DNA of 64,000 nucleotides from Mucilaginibacter pineti (GCF_900101875.1 NZ_FNAI01000005.1:186001-250000), one strand, 5' to 3'; shown: positions 28,342 through 38,124, counted from the stretch's first letter. Notes: generated by a model from the letters alone, not told the origin. Made by a program: numbers and translations.

Positions 28342-29061
28342 ATGATTCGTTACTTTCCTTTAGATAATACCCATAATAAATTATACGCAGAGATAGGTGA
28401 AACTATTAAAGAGCATTACCCTATTGGGGTAATAAATGATACTCCCGAATATAAAGAGCATCCCGGCATTAAAAAGATCATGGCTATTATATCGGAAAAT
28501 GCGGCTCAAAATAAAAAATTCAATAAACCATGGATTGATTTTTTAAAAAAGCTAAGAAGTGGATCCAAAAAAAAGATATACAATAACAGTCTTCTAACAG
28601 ACGTAGCGTTTAGTGGAGAGTTGATTCTGGAAAGTTATGAGGATAACGCATTATTTAGGACAAAAAAGATCATTTTTTCAGTTAGCTTAATCGCTCCCTT
28701 TTTTAGTATATGTGGTGTTGATGAAACCGCTATAAAAGAGCGGGGTGATGGATTTAAACGAGCCTACCCGGCTATTAATGTGATTACAGAATCCCCTTTT
28801 GAAGAGTTTGAGAATGACTTTATTTATGTACAAACCGAGATCGAAAAGAAATTTACCGGTTATAAACTCGTTCCGGTAAGGGTTAGTATGTGTCACGTAA
28901 AAGACCTGCACACGCCAAACCTTAGTGATAAATTACACAACGCGCTATTTAACGGTTACTTTGATTTTAACCATGTTCAGTTTTTCCGTGGCGAAATGTA
29001 CTATGGTAGCGGTCCCGGTAATATTACTGTACAAATGTTACCGCCACCACCAATAGTTTAA
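28342..29061 (+). CDS. Protein of unknown function
   Basis: A 239-residue soluble protein with no signal peptide or membrane segment apart from a hydrophobic stretch near 108-122 (KIIFSVSLIAPFFSICGVDE). The C-terminus ends in a proline run (QMLPPPPIV). It is AT-rich compared with the ribosomal genes next to it and separated from them by a promoter. No family recognised. It lies just upstream of the str operon, an odd position for an accessory gene. Confidence 0.6.
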   Translation: MIRYFPLDNTHNKLYAEIGETIKEHYPIGVINDTPEYKEHPGIKKIMAIISENAAQNKKFNKPWIDFLKKLRSGSKKKIYNNSLLTDVAFSGELILESYEDNALFRTKKIIFSVSLIAPFFSICGVDETAIKERGDGFKRAYPAINVITESPFEEFENDFIYVQTEIEKKFTGYKLVPVRVSMCHVKDLHTPNLSDKLHNALFNGYFDFNHVQFFRGEMYYGSGPGNITVQMLPPPPIV

Positions 29062-29161
29062 TACTGACATTGGTATCGATAATTTCTCACCTAAACCCAA
29101 CTCTCCCACCCCGCTCCCCGCACGCCATCAGCCTATTACAAAACTTTTTCTTCTCAACCCC

Positions 29162-29191
29162 TTGAAAATCAAAAAATAGTACCTACCTTTG
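29162..29191 (+). promoter_or_regulatory. Promoter of the str operon
   Basis: TTGA at 29162-29165 (-33), 18 bases, TACCTTTG at 29184-29191 (exact -7 TAnnTTTG). The transcript start is expected near 29198, about 40 bases before rpsL. Confidence 0.8.
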
Positions 29192-29236
29192 CAGTCCTTA
29201 AAATAAGGATAAAACAGTAAATACAAAAAAGGAAAA

Positions 29237-29659
29237 ATGCCTACTATTCAGCAATTAGTTAGAAAAGGTAGAGTAGCTCTGGTTGACAAGAGTAAGTCGC
29301 CAGCGTTGGACAGCTGTCCACAGCGAAGAGGAGTATGCACACGCGTGTATACCACTACCCCTAAAAAACCAAACTCAGCAATGCGTAAAGTTGCCCGTGT
29401 GCGCTTAACCAACGGTAAAGAAGTAAATGCTTACATCCCGGGTGAAGGTCACAACTTACAGGAGCACTCTATTGTTTTGATCCGCGGTGGTCGTGTTAAG
29501 GATTTACCAGGTGTACGTTACCACATCATCCGTGGTGCGTTAGATACATCAGGTGTTGCCGGCCGTAACCAACGTCGTAGTAAATACGGAACAAAACGCC
29601 CTAAACCAGGTCAGGCAGCTGCACCGGCTAAAGGCGCACCAGCTAAGAAAAAGAAATAA
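29237..29659 (+). CDS. rpsL: 30S ribosomal protein S12
   Basis: Decoding-centre protein of the small subunit. The core is canonical: [12 protein letters not shown] at the start and [19 protein letters not shown], the loop where streptomycin-resistance changes fall; the lysine there is wild type. The protein has 140 residues because of an Ala/Pro/Lys-rich tail ([17 protein letters not shown]) beyond the usual C-terminus. It is the first gene of rpsL-rpsG-fusA-rpsJ. Confidence 0.98.
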   Translation: MPTIQQLVRKGRVALVDKSKSPALDSCPQRRGVCTRVYTTTPKKPNSAMRKVARVRLTNGKEVNAYIPGEGHNLQEHSIVLIRGGRVKDLPGVRYHIIRGALDTSGVAGRNQRRSKYGTKRPKPGQAAAPAKGAPAKKKK

Positions 29660-29661
29660 TT

Positions 29662-29668
29662 AAGGAGG
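29662..29668 (+). promoter_or_regulatory. Full Shine-Dalgarno sequence before rpsG
   Basis: AAGGAGG lies 10 bases upstream of the rpsG ATG (29679). Strong SD sequences are uncommon in this phylum, where the anti-SD is known to be occluded in the Flavobacterium johnsoniae ribosome, so its presence in a ribosomal gene may matter for regulation. Confidence 0.75.
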
Positions 29669-29678
29669 ATAGAAAGCA

Positions 29679-30146
29679 ATGAGAAAGTCAAAACCAAAAA
29701 AGAGAATTATCCTTCCTGATCCACGGTTCAATGATACCATGGTAACAAGGTTCGTAAATAACATGATGTATGATGGTAAAAAATCTACCGCATACGCTAT
29801 ATTTTATAACGCAGTTGATATTGTTGAAAAGAAAACCAGCGAAAGCGGTTTAGAAACCTGGAAAAAGGCTTTAAACAATGTAATGCCAGCTGTTGAAGTA
29901 AAAAGCCGCCGTGTAGGTGGTGCAAACTTCCAGGTGCCAACCGAAGTTCGTCCGGAGCGTAAAATTGCTTTGGGTATGAAATGGTTAATCAGCTATGCCC
30001 GTCGTCGTGGTGAAAAAACCATGATGGAAAAATTAGCTGGTGAAATCATCTCAGCAGCTAAAGGTGAAGGTGCAGCAGTGAAAAAGAAAGAAGACACGCA
30101 CAAAATGGCTGAAGCCAACAAAGCGTTCTCACACTTCCGTTTCTAA
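29679..30146 (+). CDS. rpsG: 30S ribosomal protein S7
   Basis: Primary 16S rRNA-binding protein of the 30S head. The 155 residues match the family, with [19 protein letters not shown] at the N-terminus, '[21 protein letters not shown]' in the middle and [10 protein letters not shown] at the end. It lies 19 bases after rpsL with a full SD sequence between them. In many bacteria S7 is the autoregulator of the str operon; whether that holds here is not shown. Confidence 0.98.
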   Translation: MRKSKPKKRIILPDPRFNDTMVTRFVNNMMYDGKKSTAYAIFYNAVDIVEKKTSESGLETWKKALNNVMPAVEVKSRRVGGANFQVPTEVRPERKIALGMKWLISYARRRGEKTMMEKLAGEIISAAKGEGAAVKKKEDTHKMAEANKAFSHFRF

Positions 30147-30150
30147 TTAA

Positions 30151-30210
30151 AAAGGATTACACCGATATAGAAAGGATTACACCGAATATATATTAAGATT
30201 ACACCGGTTT
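30151..30210. repeat. Tandem 20-base repeat between rpsG and fusA
   Basis: AAAGGATTACACCGATATAG (30151-30170) and AAAGGATTACACCGAATATA (30171-30190) are followed by a partial third unit TTAAGATTACACCGGTTT (30193-30210). It begins four bases after the rpsG stop codon, inside the operon. Confidence 0.8.
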
Positions 30211-30280
30211 GTTATGATTGCACAATCAAAATAAGCCGGTGAAATCATTTTAAATCGGTTAAATCCAAAAAAAAACAAAA

Positions 30281-32392
30281 ATGTCAAGAGATCTAAGATT
30301 TACAAGAAATATAGGTATTGCCGCTCACATTGATGCCGGTAAAACTACAACTACCGAACGTATCCTTTATTACTCGGGCGTAAGCCACAAAATTGGTGAA
30401 GTGCACGAAGGTGCTGCAACAATGGACTGGATGGCACAAGAGCAGGAACGCGGTATTACCATTACTTCTGCAGCTACAACTGTTGATTGGAATTACAGAG
30501 GCCAAAAATACCATATAAACATTATTGATACCCCGGGTCACGTGGATTTTACCGTTGAGGTAAACCGTTCATTACGTGTACTTGATGGTTTAGTATTCCT
30601 TTTTAGCGCGGTTGATGGTGTTGAGCCACAATCTGAAACTAACTGGAGGCTTGCCAACAACTATAACGTTGCCCGTATAGGTTTCGTTAATAAAATGGAC
30701 CGTTCTGGTGCCGACTTTTTAAATGTTGTAAAACAAGTAAAAAGTATGTTAGGCAGCAACGCTGTACCTCTTCAGTTACCAATTGGTGCCGAAGATAAGT
30801 TTACAGGTGTTGTTGACTTAATTAACTGGAGAGGTATTGTTTGGAATGAGCATGATAAAGGTATGACCTTTACTGAAGTGCCTATCCCGGAGGATATGAT
30901 CGAGGAAGCAACCGAATGGAGAGAAAAATTATTGGAATCAGTAGCTGAGTATGACGAAAGCCTGATGGAGAAATTTTTTGACGCCCCTGAAACAATCACC
31001 GAGCGCGAAGTACTTGATGCTTTACGTAAGGCTGTTTTAGATGCTAAAATTGTTCCTATGGTTTGCGGTTCATCTTTCAAAAACAAAGGTGTACAAACCA
31101 TGCTTGATTACGTGATGGAATTACTTCCTTCACCTATGGATGTTGAAGGCATCATTGGTACCAACCCAGATACTGGCGAAGAAATCTTGCGTAAACCATC
31201 TGAAAAAGAACCATTTGCAGCATTAGCGTTTAAAATTGCTACCGATCCTTTCGTAGGTCGTTTGTGCTTTATCCGCGTATACTCTGGTAACTTAGAGGCT
31301 GGTTCATATGTACATAACATGCGTTCAGATAACAAAGAGCGTATTTCCCGTATCTTCCAGATGCACGCTAACAAGCAAAACCCTATCCCTAATGTAGGTG
31401 CAGGTGATATTGCTGCGGTAGTAGGCTTTAAGGATATTAAAACAGGTGATACCCTTTGCGATGAGAAACACCCGATCATTCTTGAATCGATGAATTTTCC
31501 TGAGCCGGTTATCGGTTTAGCTATTGAGCCTAAAACTCAGGCCGACGTAGATAAATTAGGTATTGCTTTAGGTAAACTATCTGAAGAAGATCCTACATTC
31601 CACGTAAAATCAGACGAAGAAACCGGCCAGACTGTAATTTCAGGTATGGGCGAGCTTCACCTTGATATCATCATGGACCGCTTAAAACGTGAGTTTAAAG
31701 TAGAGGTTAACCAGGGTGCGCCACAAGTAGCTTACAAAGAGTCTATCACTGGTACTATACAACACCGTGAAACTTATAAGAAACAAACCGGTGGTCGTGG
31801 TAAATTTGCCGATATACAGGTTATACTTTCACCAAATGACGAAGGTAAAGAAGGCTTACAGTTTGTGAATGAAATTAGCGGTGGTTCTATCCCTCGTGAG
31901 TTTATTCCATCTGTTGAAAAAGGCTTCAGGGCGTCAATGGACAATGGTGTATTAGCGGGTTATCCGTTAACAAGCTTAAAAGTTCGTTTAATTGACGGTT
32001 CATTCCACGCTGTCGATTCAGATGCGTTATCTTTTGAGTTAGCTGCAAAAATGGCTTACCGTGAGGCATTGCCAAAATGTAAACCAGTATTACTTGAGCC
32101 GATCATGAAAATCGAGATCCTTACCCCAGAAGAAAACATGGGTGATGTAATCGGTGACATGAACCGTCGTCGTGGCCAGCTGTTAGGTATGGATTCACGT
32201 GCAGGTGCGCAGGTTATTAAAGCTACTGTACCACTTTCTGAGATGTTTGGTTATGTAACACAGTTACGTACCATTACTTCTGGCCGTGCAACTTCAACAA
32301 TGGAGTTTGATCACTACGCAGAAGCACCTCGTAACGTACAGGAAGAAGTAGTAGCCAAAGCAAAAGGTAAAAGAGCTGCAGGTAACAACTAA
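30281..32392 (+). CDS. fusA: Translation elongation factor G
   Basis: GTPase that drives translocation. The 703 residues are the standard length. G1 AHIDAGKTT at 15-23, switch I region '[12 protein letters not shown]', G3 DTPGH at 83-87, and G4 NKMD at 137-140 are intact. Domains II-V follow, with '[21 protein letters not shown]' in domain III and the C-terminal '[20 protein letters not shown]'. Third gene of the str operon. Confidence 0.98.
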   Translation: MSRDLRFTRNIGIAAHIDAGKTTTTERILYYSGVSHKIGEVHEGAATMDWMAQEQERGITITSAATTVDWNYRGQKYHINIIDTPGHVDFTVEVNRSLRVLDGLVFLFSAVDGVEPQSETNWRLANNYNVARIGFVNKMDRSGADFLNVVKQVKSMLGSNAVPLQLPIGAEDKFTGVVDLINWRGIVWNEHDKGMTFTEVPIPEDMIEEATEWREKLLESVAEYDESLMEKFFDAPETITEREVLDALRKAVLDAKIVPMVCGSSFKNKGVQTMLDYVMELLPSPMDVEGIIGTNPDTGEEILRKPSEKEPFAALAFKIATDPFVGRLCFIRVYSGNLEAGSYVHNMRSDNKERISRIFQMHANKQNPIPNVGAGDIAAVVGFKDIKTGDTLCDEKHPIILESMNFPEPVIGLAIEPKTQADVDKLGIALGKLSEEDPTFHVKSDEETGQTVISGMGELHLDIIMDRLKREFKVEVNQGAPQVAYKESITGTIQHRETYKKQTGGRGKFADIQVILSPNDEGKEGLQFVNEISGGSIPREFIPSVEKGFRASMDNGVLAGYPLTSLKVRLIDGSFHAVDSDALSFELAAKMAYREALPKCKPVLLEPIMKIEILTPEENMGDVIGDMNRRRGQLLGMDSRAGAQVIKATVPLSEMFGYVTQLRTITSGRATSTMEFDHYAEAPRNVQEEVVAKAKGKRAAGNN

Positions 32393-32395
32393 GAA

Positions 32396-32470
32396 TAAAT
32401 CAATTTGAAGATAAGGCAATTTGAAGATTTGAAAATGATCGTCAAATTGCCAAATTTTCGAATAACAATA
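32396..32470. repeat. Phrase-like inverted repeat between fusA and rpsJ
   Basis: Words AATCAATTTGAAGATAAGGC and AATTTGAAGATTTGAAAATG. GGCAATTTGA (32415-32424) is perfectly inverted at 32442-32451 (TCAAATTGCC). It starts right after the fusA stop codon and could fold into a hairpin within the operon message. Confidence 0.7.
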
Positions 32471-32524
32471 AACAATCAGCTTCCCTAATAAATAGCTCTT
32501 AGGGTGGCTAAAAAACAAATTAAC

Positions 32525-32830
32525 ATGAGCCAAAGAATCAGGATCAAATTAAAATCTTACGATTACAACTTGGTAGATAAATCTGCCGAGAAGATCGTAA
32601 AAACAGTAAAGCCAACAGGCGCTGTAGTTAGCGGACCACTTCCGTTACCAACCGAAAAGAAAATTTTCACCGTTTTACGCTCACCACACGTAAACAAAAA
32701 GGCACGTGAGCAATTTCAATTATGCTCATACAAGCGCTTATTAGACATTTACAGCTCTAATTCAAAAACTGTAGATGCCCTGATGAAGCTTGAATTGCCA
32801 AGCGGTGTTGAAGTTGAAATCAAAGTTTGA
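32525..32830 (+). CDS. rpsJ: 30S ribosomal protein S10
   Basis: Small-subunit head protein, also NusE of the antitermination complex. The 101 residues start [20 protein letters not shown], canonical for the phylum, and end [15 protein letters not shown] 21 bases upstream (32504) would add seven residues and is less likely. It is fourth in the operon and, unusually, is followed by a strong terminator rather than by rplC. Confidence 0.97.
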   Translation: MSQRIRIKLKSYDYNLVDKSAEKIVKTVKPTGAVVSGPLPLPTEKKIFTVLRSPHVNKKAREQFQLCSYKRLLDIYSSNSKTVDALMKLELPSGVEVEIKV

Positions 32831-32866
32831 TAGATGCCCGGCCCACTGAAAGGTGTGCGAAAACAT

Positions 32867-32902
32867 AAAAAAACACCATCCGGTTTCGGATGGTGTTTTT
32901 TT
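32867..32902 (+). terminator. Strong terminator after rpsJ
   Basis: A perfect 16-base-pair stem: AAAAAAACACCATCCG (32867-32882) with CGGATGGTGTTTTTTT (32887-32902), loop GTTT, T-tract within the arm. It closes the str operon. Confidence 0.92.
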
Positions 32903-32942
32903 GTTTATGTATATTTTATTCCCTGCTATCTTATCTAACTAT

Positions 32943-33023
32943 GTCATTGCGAGCGTAGCGTGGCAATCCCGTCTGCAAGGTTCGCCACTTTTCTTGTGAG
33001 ATTGCTTCGTTCCTCGCAATGAC
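32943..33023. repeat. Inverted repeat element, family B
   Basis: Arm 32943-32970 (GTCATTGCGAGCGTAGCGTG followed by GCAATCCC) and arm 32998-33023 (GAGATTGCTTCGTTCCTCGC followed by AATGAC). It has the same two arm subtypes as 17051-17144 but in opposite order. It lies directly at the end of the str operon. Confidence 0.85.
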
Positions 33024-33120
33024 GCAAAAAGGTGAAGATAGTAATAACCGATTTTCTAAAACTGCTTACGATCACCAAATATATTTTCCTTTTTAATAAA
33101 TAATATTTGCAACTTTAATT

Positions 33121-33782
33121 ATGCAACCTTACCAAAATATCCGCTTAAACTTCAGGTGTCCAAAAGCTTTTGACGAACTAAAGCCCTGCAATGGAGGCTG
33201 GTATTGTGATGGCTGCCATAAAATGGTACATGATTTCAGAGGAATGGACGAGCAACAGATCCGCAATGCTTTTTTAAAAAGCAGTAAAGGTCTTTGCGGT
33301 ATGTATGATGCCGACAGGATGACCTCAGCGCCCAAACAACCGAAAATGAAAAAATGGTTCTCAGCGACTATGGTTGCTTTAGGTTTCGCGGGTTTACATC
33401 AGGCTGCAATGGCGCAAGCTACATCGATACCGGCTGATAAATCAAAAGTAGAAATAAGCAACGACACAACAAGCAGCGACAAGGTATTCGGCACGGTATC
33501 AGACATCGACCCTCAATTTATAGGAGGAAACGAAAAGTTTCAAAAGTTTATAACCGACAACCTACAAAGTCATCCCGATTTTATAGGTAAAAGAGTACTT
33601 GTAACTTTTGTTATCGAAAAAGACGGCAGCCTTTCTGATATAAAATAACGAGAGGAGTAAACGCCGTTATAGACAATGAAACTTTAGCGGCCTTTAAAAA
33701 ATCACCTAAATGGCAACCTGGTTTGCAAAATGGCAAATTAAAAAGAACGCAATATACCATGCCTATAACCATAAAAAGCTAA
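33121..33782 (+). pseudogene. Zinc-ribbon/TonB C-terminal domain protein, frameshifted
   Basis: The first frame gives 175 residues: an N-terminal Cys cluster (Cys13, 23, 29, 32 and CGMYDADRM with Cys59), a membrane segment at about 79-98, and the beginning of a TonB C-terminal domain (RVLVTFVIEKDGSLSDIK, ending at 33648). The continuation ITRGVNAVIDNETLAAFKKS to PITIKS is intact in the -1 frame and ends at 33782. One missing A in the AAAA run near 33641-33646 explains the break. It is a sequencing error, a true pseudogene, or a site of slippage. TonB C-terminal domains pass energy to outer-membrane receptors. Confidence 0.8.
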
Positions 33783-33783
33783 T

Positions 33784-34149
33784 TTACGCCGGTACTTCAA
33801 CAAAAGTAACCCGATTGCCAAAAGGATCATAAACCGTCATTTCAATCGACGCTGTATTCCATTCGGGCACTTCTAAACCAGGGCGGTTGTATTTGTATTG
33901 CGCGGCATTTAAATCGGCATGATAACTCCTTAACCCCCTAAATCCGTCGATACGGGCGTGGCTGCCCGGACTGGCATCGCCATGATGTTCGGACAGGTGA
34001 AGGACAATATCACGCAGCGATATCTGCATATAAACCGGTACACCGTCGGGTTTATTTTCCCAGTCAATTTTAAAGCCAAGCCAGTTGATATAAAACTCCA
34101 TGGCTTTATCGTAATCAAAAATGCGGAGGAGGGGTATGGTGGTGCACAT
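33784..34149 (-). CDS. Glyoxalase/bleomycin-resistance superfamily protein
   Basis: A 121-residue vicinal-oxygen-chelate fold protein: 'TIPLLRIFDYDKAMEFYINWLGFKID' at the N-terminus and VYDPFGNRVTFVE at the C-terminus, with His and Glu at typical metal positions ('IVLHLSEHHGD', FVE). Members bind antibiotics or act as dioxygenases or isomerases. The substrate is not predictable. Its stop lies two bases from the end of the broken TonB-like gene, with which it is convergent. Confidence 0.85.
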   Translation of the reverse strand: MCTTIPLLRIFDYDKAMEFYINWLGFKIDWENKPDGVPVYMQISLRDIVLHLSEHHGDASPGSHARIDGFRGLRSYHADLNAAQYKYNRPGLEVPEWNTASIEMTVYDPFGNRVTFVEVPA

Positions 34150-34164
34150 GAAAGAACGATGTAT

Positions 34165-36285
34165 TTATTTATAGAGATTCTTTGCTAAATCTGTTAATTC
34201 ATAAGAATAGGGATTTGTATATTTATTCCTTTTAATTAAGCCTTTCTTTAAATCCAACATTTTATTCTTTTGTCCGATTGATTGGGAAGACAAATCCAGT
34301 TCTTCTGCAATCTCCCTTGCTATTAACGGTCTATTTTGACTGGCCAACTCCATTATAATACTAATATCGGCAGAGGGTAATAAATCCTTTGCCTCAATTA
34401 ACCTTAGTTCAATTTGAATCTCGTCTGCCAACGCCTCTGTTATTACTTGGCTGCCACATTTATTGCATTGATAGTTTGTAAATTCAAGCAATGGAATTTG
34501 ATCCTGAGTAAAAGTCTGATTACAATCTAAATTTATACAATGAATGTTTTTGGCAGATGCCAAAAAGTCTTTTATTGCCGGACTAAAGTTAAAAGGTCTT
34601 TGATTGAAGTATTTTCTATACTTAGAACCTTTGGGCTTTCCCCAAAATAAGTTGTTTTTTACAGCCAAACCGTAGTTTATACAGTAAATTGAAACGAGTT
34701 GTCCATCCTTGTCACTCATTTCGGTGTATTTGCTTATAAAATAATTCAATTCTAATGTTGTAATAAACTTCTCAAACTCAGGAACAAAATGAAAGTGACT
34801 TGAATATGGCAAAGAGATTATATATGACTCTCCCGAATATTCTGCATTGGATATGCGGCGTTTAATTTCCGTTAGTTTTTCGACAAACTTATTTAACAAA
34901 TCACGTAATTGAAGAATATTTATTTTTTCATTTATAGCTAATAAAGAGAAAGTGGTTTTATGAAAAAATGGTTCAATTTTATCTTCATAATATCTTTGAG
35001 CAGCGGATTCTATATCAGATTTTAAGATTTTTTTGTCATATATTATTTTACTCTGATAACAATAAGATAGAATATAACCTATTATACGCGGGACATTCAT
35101 CGAGGTCTGAAAGATAGTTTCGTAATATTCTTCTATGCTAATTTTTGATGTATCAAAAAAATCGCTGGTTTCTTTTCCAGTAAAATGCCGAATCCTCTTT
35201 TCAAGTAGTCGTTTTGTAAAATCTATGGCCCCTTCCTCCATTTTATTTCTGTCAAATTCGGAATAAAGATTATAAAAGTCCAAATTTATAACATCAATCT
35301 TTCCTGGATCAATTTTTCCATAATGGATTCTATTAGGGTAAGCCGCTATCTTAAACTTAATAAATTCTTCAGACCAATTATTTAATGGTGCCAACAGGAC
35401 ATCGACGAATGTTTCTATAGCTTTATCTTCAATTTCAGAAAAATCATCCAATAGTACTACTACATGCTTAACTTTTAATTCGCTTAAAATTTCTTTCACA
35501 TCTTGGATAAAAGATTTTATTTGAAAAACTTGCATAAAAACTGAAGAAAAACTCGATTCTTGCTCCAGCAAACTTCGTTTCGCATCTTTGTTAGCTTCAC
35601 TATCAGTAAAGCCTAATGTACTATTTACTCCCTTTTCTGAAACGCCGACTTTAAAATCTCCACCTGTTTGCTTTTGACTTTCTTGAGTATTTTCAGTAAG
35701 ATTCTTCCTTTTGAGTGCGATACTCTTAATAATAGGTATTTCAATTTCCTTCAACAATTCATTATCTTCAATTTTATTTTTTAATGCCTCGAGCTGTGCT
35801 TTTACTTTTTGGGCCTTTGTTTCTCCTAATACTCCCAATACTTTTTGGAAAAAAGAGTTACTTCTAATATTAATTTCCACAATCAATCTTGATAATACAC
35901 TTTGTAAAAAACTTCTTTCAATTAAATATTTTTGCAAGCTTTTATAATCAAGATATTCAGAAAGGTAGTCCAAATTAATATATTCTGTCTGTGCTGACTC
36001 ATATACAGTTTTTACATCTATGTAACATGGCAAGTAATTATCGTTTTTTCTAAGCTCTTGTTCAATTCGTAAAAAAATAGTGGATTTTCCAGTACCTTTT
36101 CTTCCCACTAAATATGTTGTATTATCTTTAAGACTTTTCTTTAAGATGTGATCGTTAGGTAAAAGATCAGTATATAGCACCTCAAGTAAATTCTTACCTT
36201 TCTCATCGACCAGATCGGCTCTTCTATATTTTTTCAAAGACTCTACCGCGTTGAAAAAGTTTTCTTTGTCTTCAGGTGTGTACAT
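34165..36285 (-). CDS. Orphan P-loop ATPase with C-terminal zinc ribbon and winged helix
   Basis: A 706-residue cytosolic protein. Seen: Walker A GRKGTGKST (61-69), Walker B HVVVLLDD (274-281), a sensor-1-like AAYPNR (314-319), a sensor-2-like NVPR (397-400), a Zn ribbon with Cys583/588 and Cys607/610, and a winged-helix-like tail (about 640-706, RPLIAREIAEELDLSSQSIG). Between the Walker motifs is a long charged insert (150-260) predicted helical. The layout resembles AAA+/STAND NTPases of the ORC type and possibly the group called Sll1717-family ATPases; some of these occur in defence islands, but this one has no partner gene beside it. It is markedly AT-rich, so transfer is likely. The function is unknown. 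Confidence 0.7.
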   Translation of the reverse strand: MYTPEDKENFFNAVESLKKYRRADLVDEKGKNLLEVLYTDLLPNDHILKKSLKDNTTYLVGRKGTGKSTIFLRIEQELRKNDNYLPCYIDVKTVYESAQTEYINLDYLSEYLDYKSLQKYLIERSFLQSVLSRLIVEINIRSNSFFQKVLGVLGETKAQKVKAQLEALKNKIEDNELLKEIEIPIIKSIALKRKNLTENTQESQKQTGGDFKVGVSEKGVNSTLGFTDSEANKDAKRSLLEQESSFSSVFMQVFQIKSFIQDVKEILSELKVKHVVVLLDDFSEIEDKAIETFVDVLLAPLNNWSEEFIKFKIAAYPNRIHYGKIDPGKIDVINLDFYNLYSEFDRNKMEEGAIDFTKRLLEKRIRHFTGKETSDFFDTSKISIEEYYETIFQTSMNVPRIIGYILSYCYQSKIIYDKKILKSDIESAAQRYYEDKIEPFFHKTTFSLLAINEKINILQLRDLLNKFVEKLTEIKRRISNAEYSGESYIISLPYSSHFHFVPEFEKFITTLELNYFISKYTEMSDKDGQLVSIYCINYGLAVKNNLFWGKPKGSKYRKYFNQRPFNFSPAIKDFLASAKNIHCINLDCNQTFTQDQIPLLEFTNYQCNKCGSQVITEALADEIQIELRLIEAKDLLPSADISIIMELASQNRPLIAREIAEELDLSSQSIGQKNKMLDLKKGLIKRNKYTNPYSYELTDLAKNLYK

Positions 36286-36486
36286 ATAAAAAATTTAAGG
36301 ATAAAATAATTAAATAATAATGGAAAGATTAAATACGATATTATTAGAGTATCAAAGTAAAACAAATAAATAATATTAAACAATAAAAAGCAAATAAGCC
36401 CATCTCCCCATCAAGATTTTGACACTCCCCTCACCCATCATCCCCGGCAAAATTCCTATCTTTACGGCAACATAAATAACCCATGT

Positions 36487-38124
36487 ATGCTTAAAGGATT
36501 TTTTAATGTTCCTGCACCGCAAAACGAGCCGGTTTTAAATTACGGCCCGCGCAGTTTGGAACGTGTAGCGCTTAAAGCCGCTTTAGATGAGGCTCGCGCC
36601 CGGCAAATTGATATACCCATGTACATTGACGGCAAGGAAGTACGCACCGGCAATAAGCTGGAAATTCGTCCGCCGCATGATCATAAACATTTACTGGCTA
36701 CTTTTAGTGAAGGCGATGCCAGTCATGTTACAGCTGCTATTAACGCAGCCCTTGCAGCAAAAGCCGATTGGGAAAACCTGCCATGGGAACAACGCGCTGC
36801 CATATTTTTAAAAGCTGCCGATCTGATAGCCGGTCCGTACCGCGCTACCATTAACGCTGCCACTATGCTTGGTCAATCGAAAAACGCATACCAGGCCGAA
36901 ATTGATGCTGCCTGCGAGCTGATCGATTTTCTGCGTTTTAACGTGGAATACATGACCGAGATCTACAAGCAACAGCCCCCTGTATCCGGAAAAGGTGTTT
37001 GGAACCGCCTGGAGCAGCGCCCGCTTGAGGGTTTTGTGTTTGCATTAACCCCTTTTAACTTTACTGCCATTGCCGGTAATTTACCAGCTTCGGCCGCTAT
37101 GATGGGTAACGTTGTGGTTTGGAAACCTGCATATACGCAGATCTTCGCCGCCAACGTTATCATGAAGATATTTAAAGAAGCCGGCGTACCCGATGGTGTT
37201 ATCAACCTTATTTATGTTGATGGCCCTGTTGCAGGTGAGGTGATTTTTAACCATCCCGATTTTGCAGGTATCCACTTTACAGGATCAACCAAAGTATTTC
37301 AGAACATCTGGCAAACAATAGGTACCAATATTCACAAATACAAAACTTACCCACGCATCGTTGGCGAAACGGGCGGTAAGGATTTTGTGCTGGCCCACCC
37401 AAGTGCCGATGCAGATGTGGTAAGTACTGCCCTTGTTCGCGGCGCTTTTGAATACCAGGGACAAAAATGTTCTGCGGCTTCAAGAGCATATATCCCGGCG
37501 TCGTTATGGCCTGCGGTAAAAGCCAATATGCAGCGCGATATTACCTCATTTAAAATTGGTCCGGTTGAGGATTTCGAGAATTTCGTTAATGCTGTTATTA
37601 CCGAAGTATCTTTTGACAAACTGGCTAAATATATTGACGCCGCAAAAACCGACAAGGGTGTTGAAATTGTTGCCGGTGGCAGCTACGACAAAACTAAAGG
37701 CTGGTTTGTGGAGCCTACTGTACTTAAAGTAGAAGACCCATACTATGTAACCATGTGCGAAGAGCTTTTCGGCCCCGTATTAACCATTTATGTATACGAG
37801 GACGATAAGTTTGACGAAGTGCTGGACATTGTAGATAAAACATCGATCTACGCACTTACGGGCTCTATAATATCTCAGGACAGGTATGCTATTGCAAAAG
37901 CTACCCAGCATTTACGCAATGCTGCCGGTAACTTTTACATAAACGACAAGCCAACAGGTGCAGTAGTTGGTCAGCAGCCATTCGGCGGTGCCAGAGGATC
38001 GGGCACTAACGATAAAGCCGGATCTATGATAAACCTGCTGCGTTGGGTATCTCCGCGCACCATAAAAGAAACCTTCGATCCGCCAAAGGATTACAGGTAT
38101 CCGTTTTTGGCTAAGGAATTGTAG
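36487..38124 (+). CDS. pruA: L-glutamate gamma-semialdehyde (1-pyrroline-5-carboxylate) dehydrogenase
   Basis: Second step of proline degradation: oxidises glutamate semialdehyde to glutamate with NAD+. The 545 residues are an aldehyde dehydrogenase with catalytic Cys328 (YQGQKCSAASR) and general base Glu294 (GETGGKDF). 'FALTPFNFTAIAGNLPASAA' and the C-terminal 'GGARGSGTNDKAG' are specific to the stand-alone P5C dehydrogenase group. Proline dehydrogenase is not adjacent. Confidence 0.95.
   Translation: MLKGFFNVPAPQNEPVLNYGPRSLERVALKAALDEARARQIDIPMYIDGKEVRTGNKLEIRPPHDHKHLLATFSEGDASHVTAAINAALAAKADWENLPWEQRAAIFLKAADLIAGPYRATINAATMLGQSKNAYQAEIDAACELIDFLRFNVEYMTEIYKQQPPVSGKGVWNRLEQRPLEGFVFALTPFNFTAIAGNLPASAAMMGNVVVWKPAYTQIFAANVIMKIFKEAGVPDGVINLIYVDGPVAGEVIFNHPDFAGIHFTGSTKVFQNIWQTIGTNIHKYKTYPRIVGETGGKDFVLAHPSADADVVSTALVRGAFEYQGQKCSAASRAYIPASLWPAVKANMQRDITSFKIGPVEDFENFVNAVITEVSFDKLAKYIDAAKTDKGVEIVAGGSYDKTKGWFVEPTVLKVEDPYYVTMCEELFGPVLTIYVYEDDKFDEVLDIVDKTSIYALTGSIISQDRYAIAKATQHLRNAAGNFYINDKPTGAVVGQQPFGGARGSGTNDKAGSMINLLRWVSPRTIKETFDPPKDYRYPFLAKEL

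Noticed and set aside
30293..31479. Minus-strand ORFs opposite fusA
   Set aside because: Shadows of fusA; no domain or conserved start.
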